The notes: generated by a model not told the origin, from the sequence alone. Positions 1 through 12,541 are shown, counted from the stretch's first letter. The stretch: 64,000 nucleotides of DNA from Nemertoderma westbladi (GCA_032718475.1 JAUCBJ010001139.1:1-64000); one strand, 5' to 3'. A program made the numbers and translations.

Positions 1-2
1 CA

Positions 3-2321
3 TATAGAAATATTAAAAATATCAAGTTAGATGATTTCACAAATGATTTGCGCAATTCTTTGTGTTGCCAGCCACAATATAGTAACAATATTGACAATGT
101 TGTGCAACTATATAATGATACCCTTACAACCATCATGGATTTACATGCCCCGGAGAAATGTAAGAATGTACGTACAGAAATCAAGGCTGCCTGGTATAGT
201 GAGGACATAGCTAAGGAAAAGAGGAAGCGCCGGCGGTTGGAACGGAAATACCATAAAACTAGACTTACAGTGGATTGTATTGCTTTTAGAACTCAGTGCA
301 AAGTGGTTTCAGATGCAATTGTTTTTGCAAAGGAATCCTACTATGGGGATATAATTAGAAATAATTCAGGTAACCAAAAGATGCTATATTCTGTAATCAA
401 TAAACTATTATATCGCAAGAAGAATTGTCTACCAGAACGAGAATCTGATGAGGAGTTAGCTAACGTATTCGGAGATTATTTCGACAAAAAGATTGAAGGT
501 ATACGGAGATATATATTACACCCTCAACAAGGCTCTCGGCCATTGATTGGGCCCACTGTTCTGACCGAAGTAAACGCCCAATCGATTGGGCCGGGTGCTC
601 ATACGGAAACAATTCCTATACTAGTTCGTCCGACATTGGCGGGAATGGCGACACCGACGGAAACGAAATCTCACCCTATTGGACTGGGTGACCCGGCGGC
701 TTTTAACACCCCAACGGTTACGGATCAAGGATTTAGCTCTTTCCGTGAAATTTCCACTGAGGAGACGAAGGAACTTATAAATAACTCGAAATCTAAAACG
801 AGTCCGCGCGACCCGATGCCGACGAGCTTGGTCAAGCTGTCCATCAATCTGCTGCTGCCTCTTATTACCTGTATTATTAATATGTCATTGTCTATGGGTA
901 CAGTTCCATCTCTGTTTAAGGAGGCAGTGTTAACACCAGTCCTTAAGAAGATAAAATTGGACCCAGAAATTCTTCAAAACTTCAGGCTGGTCTCCAACTT
1001 GCTTTACATTTCGAAATTAATAGAAAAGGTCGTCGCAAACCAGCTGATTCAATATATGAATATTCACAACCTACATGAGCCGATGCAAAGCGCATACAGG
1101 CACCACCACGGAACAGAAACAGCACTTCTTTCAGTAAATGATTCTATTCTCCGCAGCATCGACTCAGGTTCAGCAGTGCTAGTTGTTCTCTTGGATTTAT
1201 CTGCAGCGTTCGACACGGTTGAACATGAGAAACTCTTAGAAATTCTTAAGTCTGATATAGGGATAACTGGAAATGCACTTAAATTGTTTAAATAATATTT
1301 GTCTGATCGTAAACAGCAAGTTCGTGTTGGTAGTCATTATTCTACATACAGAGACCTAAAGTATGGATTGCCACAAGGTTCTGTGCTCGGGCCGCTACTA
1401 TTTACAATTTATACACGCTCTTTATCTGCTGTAATAAAAAAGCATGGTTTATCATACCATCTGCATCTGTATGCTGATGATACTCAAATATATATCAGTT
1501 TCAAATCTGTAAATATTGATTCAGCACTTCAGGTGACTGAGGAATGCCTAAATGATATTCAGAAATGGATGTACACATATATGCTCAAGATGAACTCCGA
1601 GAAAACCGAAGTGCTGCTACTGCAGTCGCGATTTGGCACATCAGTTGACAACCCACAAATACGTATTGGTAACGACGTAGTGGGCTGCAGCACCAATGCC
1701 CGCAATATCGGCTTTACTATGGATCATTATATGACGTTCAGTAAACAAATATCTCTAACTGTTCGCAGTGCGTTTTTCCACATCCGAAATCTATCAAAAA
1801 TACGGTGGTGTTTAGCAAAACATGACCTCGAAACGCTAATCCACGCATTTATCACCAGCTCTTTAGACAATAACAATTCGTTATATTATGGATTGCCAGA
1901 CAAATATATAAACAAACTACAATATGTCCAGAACTCTGCGGCGCGCCTACTAACAGGCACAAAGAAAAGAGAACATATTAAACCTGTGCTCAAATATCTC
2001 CACTGGTTGCCTGTATTGCGACGCATTGACTTTAAGATTGTACTTATAGTATATAAGTGTATCAATGGCTACGCTCCGAGCTATTTAAAGAATTTGCTGA
2101 CCCGGTACATTCCTCATCGTTCTCTGCGTTCAGGTGATGATGAACTAACTCTGGTTGCGCCTCGTTATCGGCTAGAAAGTTACGGGAGGCGGGCTTTCTC
2201 AGTTGCCGGGCCCCGTTTATGGAACGCTCTCCCTTATTCGGTCCGCAGTGCACACACCGTGGAATTGTTTAAGTCGTGGCTGAAAACACACTACTTTTCG
2301 TTAGAATACGTAATTAACTAA
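3..2321 (+). pseudogene. L2/CR1-type LINE reverse transcriptase, 5'-truncated by window edge, one in-frame stop
   Basis: The frame is open from the window edge, so the upstream endonuclease part lies outside. A basic linker near position 200 leads into the reverse transcriptase. Visible RT signatures are LLDLSAAFDTV (about 1193-1224), GLPQGSVLGPLLFTIY (about 1366-1413) and the catalytic block LYADDTQIYIS (about 1468-1500). The C-terminal tail has LHWLPVLRRIDFKIV and RRAFSVAGPRLWNALPYSVR, typical of L2/CR1-clade elements in fish and invertebrates. One TAA at 1293-1295 interrupts the frame between the AFDTV block and the LSDRKQ block, where the family normally reads F-x-S-Y-L. The frame continues unchanged on both sides, so the copy is nearly intact and probably young. 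Protein synthesis from it would stop early. Clade assignment is from motif memory, not a tree. Confidence 0.9.
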
Positions 2322-2399
2322 TTGTGTACGCCTACCTGCGCCTTGATTTATTGCCCTTAAAAGGCACGTTATAAATAAATTATTATTATTATTATTACA
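2322..2399 (+). repeat. LINE 3' end with (ATT)n microsatellite tail
   Basis: After the RT stop codon there is a short 3' UTR ending in an ATT/TTA microsatellite at about 2376-2397. L2- and CR1-type elements commonly end in short microsatellite tails instead of poly(A). This marks the 3' boundary of the element near 2399. Confidence 0.7.
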
Positions 2400-3800
2400 G
2401 GTACAGCAGTATTATTCGATTTTGATAATTATATACCGGTAGGTCTTGATATTTAATCGGGGACGCCTGGTTTTTATTGGGATTTTACTTAGGCCTATTT
2501 CTGTCAGTGTTATTTATTTGTAGGTTAATATTGAGCAGAAGACGTGTAAGCCTGCTCAGATTGTACAAGTAATTTGTAGGCTGGATTGTTGTCTGACTGT
2601 TGTTAAGTCTGAAGAGATTGCAGTGTGTGTAGAGTGTATGTCCGATAAAGTACTAGTTAGGAACGTGGTGAGAATCCAGTGCTGTAAGGTAAATCCCCCC
2701 CGAAAGAATAAGTCGTACTACTCGGTTAGAACGCATACTAACTAACCATTTCGGAGTCTGCATATACTGTAGTTTATTTAGGCTTGATAGTAGTCTGCCA
2801 GCGTTTGGTTTGTATCTTGTTTGTGTAGTCTGTACGGGTAGCGTAATATTATTATTCAGAGTTTATGCGATTATTCGCAACATACATAACCCCAAGTTTA
2901 TTCCTACAGTAATTGTGCTTGTTATACATACCGTTATAGTTAAATTTACCCCAGTACTACATCAGGGCTGTTTGGCGTAGGTAAAGACTGGTGATTTTAT
3001 GCTCTAGTCACTCCGGCAGATACCGTGGTTCTTTTAGCTGTACAAGTATTTTTAACTGCTGGTTATTTGTTGTATAAGTACTTGTACCTAATTTAGGGTT
3101 TAGTGTACAGTGCTTTCCGAAGGTAATTAGTGTGTAGGCAGTATATTTGTGTTGTAAAGTGGTTAATAGGCACGTTGGCTCTGGTAGGCCGCGGTAATTA
3201 ACTTCTAGGTAGGAACACTCAGTGTACATAACGTAGTACTTATAGCGCTATGGCTATAAGTCGTCAGACGGTGGTATTTTTCCTATCTGGACAACGCAAT
3301 ATATTTACTACTGCTTTAATACTTTCAAATACCGTATTATCCTGTCCGTTGTAATAACCAGAAATTCTAACCCCTTGTTAGGCTGGTTTGTAGACTTCTT
3401 GTAAAATTACCCCTAAAATTCGTACGTGTAATTTTTGTATTTATTTAGAGATTGTAATCTCACCCCGCAATTGTACATAGGTTGTAGTAATAAGTAACTT
3501 AGTAAATTAGAATTATTTGTTTTAGTGTCCAATACAATAAGTAGCACTCCACTGAGAGCATTTAGCTTCTGTGAAGTGACTCCTTACCAGAAATAATAAC
3601 ATTTATTTCAAACATTGACAAAAACCCATTATACGGCTATATATATTATAAATCAACTCAAATCGATTTATAAAATAGTAGGCCTGTCATACAACAATTA
3701 GGTCTTAATATCAGTTGGACTACTGATTAAATAAAGTAAGGTAAAGTAACCAAGTAACCCCAAAAAATTCAGAAATTCAATTATTCTAAAATAATTGACA
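2400..3800. other. Non-coding stretch, no gene recognised
   Basis: AT-rich sequence between the LINE and the BEL/Pao region. It holds only short chance ORFs, such as 73 codons on the minus strand at 3008-3229 with no recognisable motif. It could include the 5' LTR/leader of the downstream retroelement, but I found no matching copy after that element, so no LTR is called. Confidence 0.5.
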
Positions 3801-4172
3801 TACCGGTATTTACAATAGGCTTATTATATTTATTTCTATAAATTTGAGCTGAAATTATATACCGGTATTCTGTAATAATTCTAGTCTATAATTATACTTA
3901 TATACTATAAGTGTAAGTTGTATACCGGTATTCACGATAGGCTTATTATATTTATTTCTGTAAATTTAAGCTGAAATTATATACCAGTATTCTGTAATTA
4001 ATTCTAGTCTATAATTATACTTATATATACCATAAGTGTAAGCTGTATACCGGTATTCACGTTAGGCTTATTATATATCTATATATTTGAGCTGATATTA
4101 TATACCGGTATTCTGTGACAAACCTAGTCTGTAATAATACTTATATATATACTATAAGTGTATACCGGTACT
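3801..4172 (+). repeat. Tandem repeat, about 3 copies of a ~120-bp AT-rich unit
   Basis: Each unit begins TACCGGTATTCAC.ATAGGC and runs through TTATTATATTTATTTCT and a second TATACCGGTATTCTGT. Starts are at about 3801, 3923, 4047 and a partial at 4163, giving periods of 122, 124 and 116. It lies directly upstream of the BEL/Pao gag reading frame and could belong to that element's leader. Confidence 0.85.
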
Positions 4173-4308
4173 CTAATATATTGTATATATATCACGTTAC
4201 ATAGAGTAACGATATCGGTAATTAATTACTAGGCTAACAGTGATACTGAATTACTAGACTTGCTTTAACTGTAATTATAGCAGTAGGCATTCAACTATAT
4301 AAACAAAC

Positions 4309-6096
4309 ATGTCTGACACAAAGCAAAACCTGTCAGACAGTCTCCTAGATACAACCATCTGTGACCCAGATAGGAGTGCTGAACGTTTGAGACTGAAGTT
4401 TAACTCACCTCCTACTGTAAGAAAGATCATCCCTCCAGTAGTAGTATCAGACCCTAGGCTAGTCCAACACTGTAGGTCTATCATAGGCACTCGGGCTCAA
4501 GTCAAGCGGGATCAAGAAGCAGCTGTCAAACAGCAGCAACACTCTAGCCGAGAACTTATTTCTCAGCGGCCCGATAGCTCCAGTAGTTCGGATACTGTAG
4601 AGCTGACACCCGAGCGCGGAGCAAAGATGGCAGATGCGGTTTATTCAGACCCCCTTCTCATTCTTCCTGCAGCAGTACTCACTCGGGTATTGATTGCGGT
4701 GGAGGAACACCAAATTGATTGGGCGAGAAGTAAGCGATCGACCAAGGATAGTTATGCGGGATACACAAGAGAGGAATTGAAGTCTATTGTCGAGTCGCAA
4801 TGGAACTTCCCCGGACCCGGACTCCCGTTTGACTTATCGGAAGCTGCCTGGGAAGACATACACAGGATGGGAGTGACAAAAGACACTAGTGATCCAGCTG
4901 TGTGGAAGAGGTCGGCAGCAGGATACGTACAGGGATTCTTCAGCTCTTTGGAGCGATTAGAGGAACAACTGTTTCGACAACCCCAAGGACCTCAAGAGCA
5001 GGGAGAGCTGCTTTATCAAGTTAGAGAAAGAATTCTAAGAATCAGACTAATCTTATCGGCCTTTGAGGAAGCTTCGAAAAGAAGACAAGACACGTTGTTG
5101 CAAGTTGCCGTAAAGACTTGGTTCCAGCGGGTGGGTCTCAAGGTTCAAGGAACGGCCCAGTGGAAATCTCAGCTGGCTGAGCGCTCAACCCATGGAGAAT
5201 CAACAGACGCTACCTTTTCTCAAGTGGAAAGCGAAGCGACAGCAGAGAAACCGCAGAAGAGGGACGCTATTGACATCTATCTGTCAGACTATCAACGATT
5301 TCTAGGTGATGAAGAGTTGAGGAGACGGCTGGCTGGACTTCGCCCTAATAGTGAAGGAGCCAAGCTTGTGTTGGACGCAATAGATGCGGAAATGTTAGCT
5401 GCGAACCAAGCTAAATTTGATGAACGCCTCCGCATCGCTAGAGTCCAAGAAGAAAAAGTAAAGAAAAAACGTATAGAAGACAGAAAGACAGCAGCATCGG
5501 CAGCGGCAGAAGTTGAAAGAAAAGCGGCAGCGGCAGCGGCAGCGGCAGAGGCAGAAGCGGAAAGAAAGGCAGTAGAAGTGGAAAGAAAAGAGGCAGTGGC
5601 AGCGGCAGAAGCGGAAAGAAAAGCAGAAGAGGCAGTGGCAGAAGCAGAACGGAGAGCGTCTGAAGAGACCACCCAACTAGAGTTGGAAAATCTTCAAGAG
5701 AAGCAAGACTGCATAAATAAACAGTTAACAGCTAGTCAAATGCAGATGATAAGTCAATCTACTCCCAAAAGGCAGGGATTTGCATCATCTGATGAAGGCG
5801 ATACCACCGATCCTGAAGGCGGAGGAAATAGCAGGCGTAGAAGAATGCCCCACCGTCAGAAATTGCCTGATTTGCCCCCAGCTGTTAGAAGGCAACTAGC
5901 TAGTACAGACTTAGGTAGTACAGAACCCACAGACCAAATTATTAGGGCAGCAAGACTCCCTACTATAGTAGATGAGCCTGAAATAATTAGGCCTGTTCTC
6001 GAAGCCACCCCTTCGGTGATAGAGACACCTGTACTCCCAGAACCTACCTCTAAATTCCCTTTGCATAGCAGCTGTGCCCAGCAGAACAGCCCATGA
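4309..6096 (+). pseudogene. BEL/Pao-like retroelement, gag N-terminal part
   Basis: A 595-codon frame beginning MSDTKQNLSDSLLDTTIC. It contains a charged helical middle and an Ala/Glu/Lys-rich coiled-coil tract of repeated AEAERKA-type heptads (about 5500-5660), then a Pro-rich acidic tail. There is no recognisable enzyme. The gag identity rests on position: the next frame (from 6074) carries a BEL/Pao gag-type domain and the frame after it zinc knuckles and a protease. The shift from this frame to the next at about 6074-6096 is +1. That could be programmed or a mutation; because a stop and a large deletion follow in the same element, decay is more likely. The N-terminal coiled coil is unusually long for gag. 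Confidence 0.65.
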
Positions 6097-6964
6097 GACA
6101 GTTCCTGTCCTGGACTCCGAGCGAAATATCAATGATTTGTCGCCCGTTGTCCCCCGTCCACCCGCTACTATGTTGGCGGCTCCCGCTTCGGCGGTCGAGT
6201 GGGTGGATGAGAGACGGCGGGGGATGGATCTCCTGCTCGGGCAGATGCAGGAGACTGTTCAACAGTTCAAGGGCACAGTAAGGAAAAGTAGGTTAGAGTT
6301 GCAAGAAGTGCAGCAGAGTATCGCGTTAGAACGCGATAAATTAGTAAATACCCAAAGGGGTATACCACCAACCCCGGTAACAATGTGTCAACCTGTTAGG
6401 TCTGAAGTATTTCATGCGCAAGGTGTGGAGCCTACACGCATCTATACTGCTAGTGAAGTAGAAAATCCTATAGTAAACCCTATTAAGGGTAATTATAAAC
6501 CTGTTGACAATGATATTCCATATAGACCTGATCATAATCCGAGAAATTTATATACCGATAACTCGATATTAAATAATACGATGGCCCAAGAAAGTTTTAC
6601 GCGTCAAATGGCTAGAACCGAAGCCCGACAAGCGGTAAAGGTGGGAGAGATCGTCAAGTTCAATGGAGATGAGATGAAATGGTTACCTTTTAATGAATAT
6701 TATAAAGATAACATACAGAACTCTGTGCTATCTAACGGAGAGAAACTTAGATTCCTCATCGAGTGCTTGGAAGGATCTCCCAAGTTAATGGCGTTAAAGT
6801 TTATTGGACATCCAGATGGATTAAGACAAGTTTGGGATACACTAAGGTATGGTAATAGGACTAACATAGCTAGGTATTTATATGCGAAATTAATGGCGCC
6901 CCGAAAGTTTCTTACCAGCGGGATTATAGAGTTTTCCGACGAGATTCAGGAGATCTGTAGATAA
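6074..6964 (+). pseudogene. BEL/Pao-like gag, DUF1759-type region
   Basis: This 296-codon frame overlaps the end of the previous one. Its C-terminal third reads VKFNGDEMKWLPFNEYYKDN, then LSNGEKLRFLIECLEGSPK and WDTLRYGNRTNIARYLYAKL. This is the layout of the DUF1759 gag domain of BEL/Pao elements (substrate W-x-x-F...F, then KL-x-x-L...L-x-G-x-A/P). The frame is stopped by TAA at 6962-6964 and resumes in the same frame with MVIGAVASTLPKGG at 7004, so a single nonsense mutation, or a read-through stop, splits gag. Family call from motif recognition. Confidence 0.75.
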
Positions 6965-7003
6965 CTAGATTGGTTAGGTAAGTCTCATGAATACCAGAGT
7001 TCT

Positions 7004-9139
7004 ATGGTTATTGGAGCCGTGGCCTCTACTTTACCAAAGGGTGGAGTAGGTACACGCTGGGACAAGAAAGTCTTATATATGATGGAACAACAACGAAGAG
7101 ACCCTACCATGGCTGATCTCATGTCATTCTTAGATGGAGAGGTAAAGTTACAGCTCCTAAAGCAGTCCAGAGAGAAGACACCGGAAAATAAGGTAAGTGA
7201 AAAACCCGTTTCTAGGAGAAAGGTAACACCAGTGTGTTATACAGACGATGGCGAAAGCCAGGCTTCTCAAGAAGAGGACAGCGGGAAAGACACTGAAAGA
7301 TCTTACTATGTCAACAAAGCGTCTAAAGACGTAAGTAAATTTAAGTCTCGAACCAATGACAGGAGAGAACAGGTAACAAAAACTCCTCCTACGTCTCCTA
7401 ATAGAGTTCACGGAAGAAAGCCCGAGGAAAGAACGAGAGTGCACAATGTTACCCAAGGTAAGGTGAGTAACATCAAACCAAAATGTGTGTTGTGCGACGG
7501 GCCCCACCGTTTAAGTGTGTGTGATGAATTCCTAAGGAAATCACTAAAAGATAGACGTGAAGTCATGTGGGATAAGCGGTTATGTTATAATTGCCTCAGA
7601 CGAGGACACCAACGGCGAACCTGTTACTCCGACGCAAGGTGTGCTAAGTGCGGCGCGAAACATCATATCTTGTTGCACACTGAATTCGAAAGAAACAGCC
7701 CGAGTCAGGTAAGTGAGTCCGAACTACATGTCCAATTCAGTGATGTGAACGACACTGATCAAAGTTCTGAGATGGAAGGATTCTATACGGATGAATTCTC
7801 CGACGAAAACGAATCCTGTTACCTAATAAATACCGCAGTGTATCGAGCACTTACGTATGAGAAAGAAACCGATAGTGAGCTCCGCCTAACTGTTCCTGAC
7901 CGACAACCATCTTGGAAAGCGCCAACTTCCAACGTAGGGATCCGAGAATTTCCCGTAGTGCAGTTGAGAGTCCATGGGTTAAAAGGGAGCTATATAGTGA
8001 ACGCCCTCCTTGACTCCGGCAGCACAGGAACATTCATCGACAAAGAACTAGCCGAAGACATCTTTGTTGGACAACCCAAGTTCCGAACTAAGTTGAACCT
8101 TTCAGGAATTATGCAGGTTTGGAAATCTACAGTAGCTACAGACTACTATGTAGGTGCGTTGTCCACCCCCCAGGATGAACTAGGAGAACACAGTATAAGG
8201 TCAGTAAAAATGGTGGCGATAAAGAACTTCGCTACCAGCCAAGTGGAACCTTATAACTGGGATGAAGACGATTTCACCCAGCAGCATGAGATACCTAGAT
8301 TCAACACCGACTACCCAGGGGTACAGATACTCATTGGCCAAAATGCGCATGAGGCGCTTGAGACATTGGAGAAACGGCCTGCTCAACCGCAACCACTGCA
8401 AACCTATGCGGGAAGAACAAGAGTAGGTTGGTACCTCACTGGACCTTCCCGTAGGACACTCATGGAAAGGCAACCCAAAGATCGGGTCCATCAGGAGAGT
8501 GAATGGGAAGAAGACATCAGTGAGGGAGAGACGACCATAACTGAGGGAACACCATACTCCTCAGATAATGACGATATTAACTCCAATGTAGATCAATGGA
8601 GACATTGCCCCGAGACGATTAATCTAACCGACATCGCTTCCAGAGGAGCAACTCTTCAAGAACTGACAGATACTCCAGACTGGTTAGGTGGACCCGACTT
8701 CCTAAGTAAAGAAGATGAATGGCCTCCCCATCTTACCACGGCTGAGATTAGACAAGCCAAGGGAGCGGAGAAAGTCAAACCTAAAACCCGGACGAGTAAA
8801 TCAAGGTTATTTAAACCCGTGATAGATCTGTCTGTACTACACATTGCCAGGGACGACGCTGTGGATCTAAACTCCCCCACCGCGAACAGATCTGTTGTGG
8901 AGATCAGAGAGAGAGACTGGAGATCTGGAACACCAGGCGTCTCGCAGGGACTCTCACCTCTCCTGCCGGGAGCGATGGACCACTATAGCTCCTGGAATCG
9001 GCTTTGTAAGGCCTTCGTGTATTTGAAGCGATGTTTCTATCGTCACTATTCCAGGACGAAGAGGAAACCTGGAATTGTATTCGAAACACAACAACTCAAT
9101 CGCCCAGTTGGTCGTTTATGTTTACTGGAAAGAGACTGA
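7004..9139 (+). pseudogene. BEL/Pao-like gag-protease with internal deletion of RT/RNase H
   Basis: 711 codons. About 7483-7680: cysteine/histidine cluster CVLCDGPHRLSVCDEF, then LCYNCLRRGHQRRTC and CAKCGAKHHILLH, matching the triple knuckle of BEL/Pao gag. About 7950-8060: retropepsin-like aspartic protease (DUF1758 type) with active site ALLDSGSTGTFID. Downstream VQILIGQNAHEALE and TRVGWYLTGPS are the usual bridge from protease to reverse transcriptase. The RT and RNase H are absent. About 8596 onward the frame jumps to QWRHCPETINLTDIASRGAT and DWLGGPDFLSKEDEWP, which in full elements follow RNase H, then YSSWNRLCKAFVYLKR, the region before integrase. Integrase is missing. The protein is an in-frame internally deleted derivative that cannot transpose alone. 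No LTRs were found. Confidence 0.8.
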
Positions 9140-10930
9140 GAACTGTCCGGAAACTATGGAAGGCAAGATACTCTTCCCACGACCACCTCCCTAATCCAAC
9201 AAACATCTAAGGACTCCCCAACGTAACAGCGTCTGGAGTGGGTGTGTGACTATATTATTTTATATTTGTTTTTATTATTTTATATTTATGTATGTATTAT
9301 TATGTAATTTTATTATAATCGTTTTCTTTAATTTTATTTAGTAGAATGTTATTTTAGCGATTATTTAGTAGATTAGTGCAATATATATTAGTGTTTATTA
9401 CTTAATTACTTATATATTATATATTTAGTGCGATGGCGAGAAATAATAATTTTTCTCTTTCCTTACTGTCCGTATCATATTATAAATACGTGACTACAGT
9501 AAGATGAAATGTCCGTACTTATTAAAGTACAATAAAGCTCCTACTATATTTAAGTATTATTGGTAAGTAGAGTATTAGGAATGCAAAGTTCAGATCCTCG
9601 TGTCTCGGCTAAACCAAGCTCTGGGTAGACCTTGGAAACGACTTGCCTCTTCTCACTGACATTGTTTCTTGCAATATTGCTCTCATACCGTATATTAAAT
9701 AATACATATAGTAGTGTGATGTCCCTTTAACAGTAGTGTAAAACGCAAAATAAATCTGTTAAACCCTTTGACCATCTGTAATTCTAGTCGATTAAGATAT
9801 CGCGGCACCCACCGATATACTTGAAAGACAAAATTCTAGAATCAGTGGTTAACGTCCCCAGACATGTTCTGGAATAAATCGGTGCCCATCTTAAATATTA
9901 ACTATTAATATTTATAAAATCTGTCAAATAAATACAATAGAGTAAATACTTAAAAGTTAACTCTAGAAAATCTATAAATTAAAATCTGTTAAATTTTAAA
10001 TCCTTTAAAATTCTAGTCGATTAAGATATTGTAGCACTTACCGATACTCTTAAAAGGACAAATTTCCCAGAATTAAGGATCCTAGTCCCCAGACATGCTC
10101 TGGAATAAAATTGTGTCTATTTAATATTAAATAATAAAATTTACGGGAATAAATTTAAATTCATATCTTTTAATGAATTTGATAAATTGTCATTTTATAC
10201 AATTTATAACATTCCCAAAATTCCATTAATTAATAGATCATGGGAGCGGAGATTCACCCTATTAAGTATATTAGTGTGCGAGAATCTCCAATATATAGTC
10301 AATAGCCAATAAAATTCATAAAATCATGTATAAAGAGGAATATTGACAATTAAAGAATTACTATTAAATAGCATCCCAGATCTGTATGCATGAGGATTAC
10401 CCTAATTCTACTGCTAGCTTTCCATAATGTCACCATGGCAACAACCACGCTAGAATTAGAAGTGAGTTAAAAGAACAATAAAGGCTTCCCCCATTGAATA
10501 GCATAAGGAATAAACAGCACACTGCTAGTATCCAAGGATACCCAATAATAACGTGGCATTCTGGAAGGCACTTGACTAACGGACAAATGGCCCGAATGTG
10601 TGCGGTTTGTGACAGTTGTGTGGAATTTGTGCGCTTATAGGTGAATGTTACTACTAAAGTGTGTTTACAGTAGCGAGTCGCAATTGTGAAAGTAGCCCTA
10701 ACTCTGCAGTAAGAACCTGAAGTAAATCTTAGCCCTTGGGACGGACAGTGGGGTGACTCGCGCTAGTTGTTGTTGTCGTTGTGCAGCTACTATGTTGGCG
10801 ATAAGCACAGCGGCGGCAGTGCATCAGCGCTGAGGATCTTGCGCTGTCCGGGGGCCGTGAGGGGTAGGCAGCGACGCCCGCTAGCCTAATTATAAACTCA
10901 TTATAATATTGATAAACTCATATAGCAGAT
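9140..10930. other. Non-coding stretch after BEL/Pao remnant
   Basis: Mostly AT-rich with no ORF worth calling. It contains the 229-bp spaced duplication at 9781-10130 and a GC-richer block at about 10740-10890 just before the next coding relic. A 3' LTR could be hidden here but I could not match it to sequence upstream of 4309. Confidence 0.5.
9781..10130 (+). repeat. Two-copy direct repeat, spacing 229 bp
   Basis: Both copies read ATTCTAGTCGATTAAGATAT, then ..GCAC..ACCGATA, GACAAA and GTCCCCAGACATG.TCTGGA, then AATAAA. First copy about 9781-9895, second about 10010-10130. They are diverged at roughly one base in six by eye. Each contains an imperfect hairpin around CCAGACATG.TCTGG. Confidence 0.8.
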
Positions 10931-12298
10931 ATGACTGAGTTGATAGAAGATTATCTTGGTATCAGGGAGCGATATACTCTACCTTTACAAGCGTTTGTTG
11001 ATAGCTTGATACGCGGCGACGCTAGTCCAACTACTACGGAGGACGATGGTCGTTATATCGAACCGCCGATGTCCCAGGAGCAACTTACGCGTGAATTGGA
11101 CTATAGAAAATTCACCGCTCGCTATACGCATCGTAATGGTACGTATATGGACTTCTTAACTACTGGCCATCCTATCGATTTACACGATAAGGACTATGTC
11201 GACACCGAAAGGGAAATGGTACTATTTAAATATAAACTAAATAGACTTTAGATAAACTAAAAATCGAATGCGAAAATTCTATTCGAAATCGACTCGAAAG
11301 AGAAGACGTTAAAGAACCGGATAAACGCGGTAACTCCAACGTATATTTGGAATTCTTGAGAGAAACATTGTAAAACCGAATAAATATCACCCGCGTTTCC
11401 CCTACAAGACGTGCATCTTTGGTATTATTGCGATGAATGCCCAAGACCCAACCAACAAACGGAAAGACATAAACATCCGCGGAGACGTTGCTTTAAACAC
11501 GGTTTTACTTGCTATATTTACGGGAGTTTCGAGCGAAACTTGTTCGATGTATCACCTACGCTCGCTCGACCCAAACGATCCTTAAGTAAACCAATGATCA
11601 GAGTTCCGGAATACTCGGTCAGACCTCCTCATTCCCTAGTTAGACCTCAGACTCTTGATCCTAATAGTATCACGGATCCTCCCGAACTGTACTCACTGTT
11701 CAAAGATCTAGTGTTACCGAACAGTTAGTCGGTGGTACTCCGGTTGTGGGCTCCCTTGATATCCGCCCATCTTACCTAGCCGGATTGGGACGCGGACATC
11801 TAATATCGCCATTCGATTGTATCATCGTTCCGGTTTAACCCGACACAACCTGTCACCGAGGAGGAGGAGAGAGTTGTACGAAACGCGTTGGACACTATTC
11901 GTCAAAGATCGTAAAAGGAACCTACAATTGTTTCGAGAAACGTAAATTGCAGCAGCAAGTCCAAGCGGTAAACGAATTAGCTTTATCTCAGTTCGATCAG
12001 GAAATCCAGAATCTCTAAGAAGATATCGAACTCGGACGACTCTACTCTAAAAGAGTTTTAGACGAATGCTTCCAACAACAAGCGGAGGAAAATCAGCTCG
12101 AGGAGAAGCATATCGATCAACCAGGTACCTCGACCGGCGGATGCACCGACCGTAATCCTAAACCTTCCGATGCAATTGTATTGCACCCTTCACCCAGGAG
12201 TTATAGCCCTCCTAGTAAAGTGGCTCGCCCCAAAGAGAAAAGGACTCTTGCTAGCCTCAAAAAACTGCGTAAACGCCGTCCGCACAAGAAAGACTAAC
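10931..12298 (+). pseudogene. Decayed coding relic, coiled-coil protein with basic C-terminus, family unknown
   Basis: Frame 1 (10931-11251) encodes 106 codons starting MTELIEDYLGIRERYTLPLQ. A one-base shift at about 11245 leads to further charged codons to about 11370. A different frame (11411-11728) has CDECPRPNQQTERHKHPRRRC, a possible zinc-binding CxxC/H/C cluster. From about 11930 another frame encodes a Gln/Glu-rich helical region (one stop near 12018), then a Ser/Pro segment and ends ASLKKLRKRRPHKKD with TAA at 12296-12298. Codon-like composition persists across at least three frames, so this is an old gene with several frameshifts, not chance ORFs. It may be gag/ORF1 of another element. 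I do not recognise the family. Confidence 0.55.
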
Positions 12299-12430
12299 TG
12301 TTTAGAGTATTTTTATATTTTAGAAACTGTGATTTTTATATTTTATAGAATTAAATCCCATTTTCTGGGAGCGGTGTAAAAGCTTTTGTGGATCTAGCTA
12401 GTTATTTTCCCCGCAAAGTACTCTGTAGGT

Positions 12431-12541
12431 GTTTTAGCGGACATAAAAAGCCGTTTCCTTACTGTACAGGTGTTTTAGTGGACATAAAAAGCCATTTCTT
12501 CTGTATGTGTACTTTAGCGGACATAACTAGCAATTTTATGT
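12431..12541 (+). repeat. Short tandem repeat, 3 units of ~40 bp
   Basis: The core TTTTAGCGGACATAAAAAGCC (first 20 bases conserved) begins at about 12432, 12473 and, diverged, 12512. It lies just after the coding relic. Confidence 0.75.

Noticed and set aside
5292-5676. Minus-strand ORFs rich in Ala/Ser and Cys/Phe opposite the gag coiled coil
   Set aside because: Shadow of the GCAGCGGCA-type Ala/Glu tract on the other strand.
2400-10930. LTRs of the BEL/Pao element
   Set aside because: No pair of matching direct repeats could be found by eye on the two sides of the coding frames.
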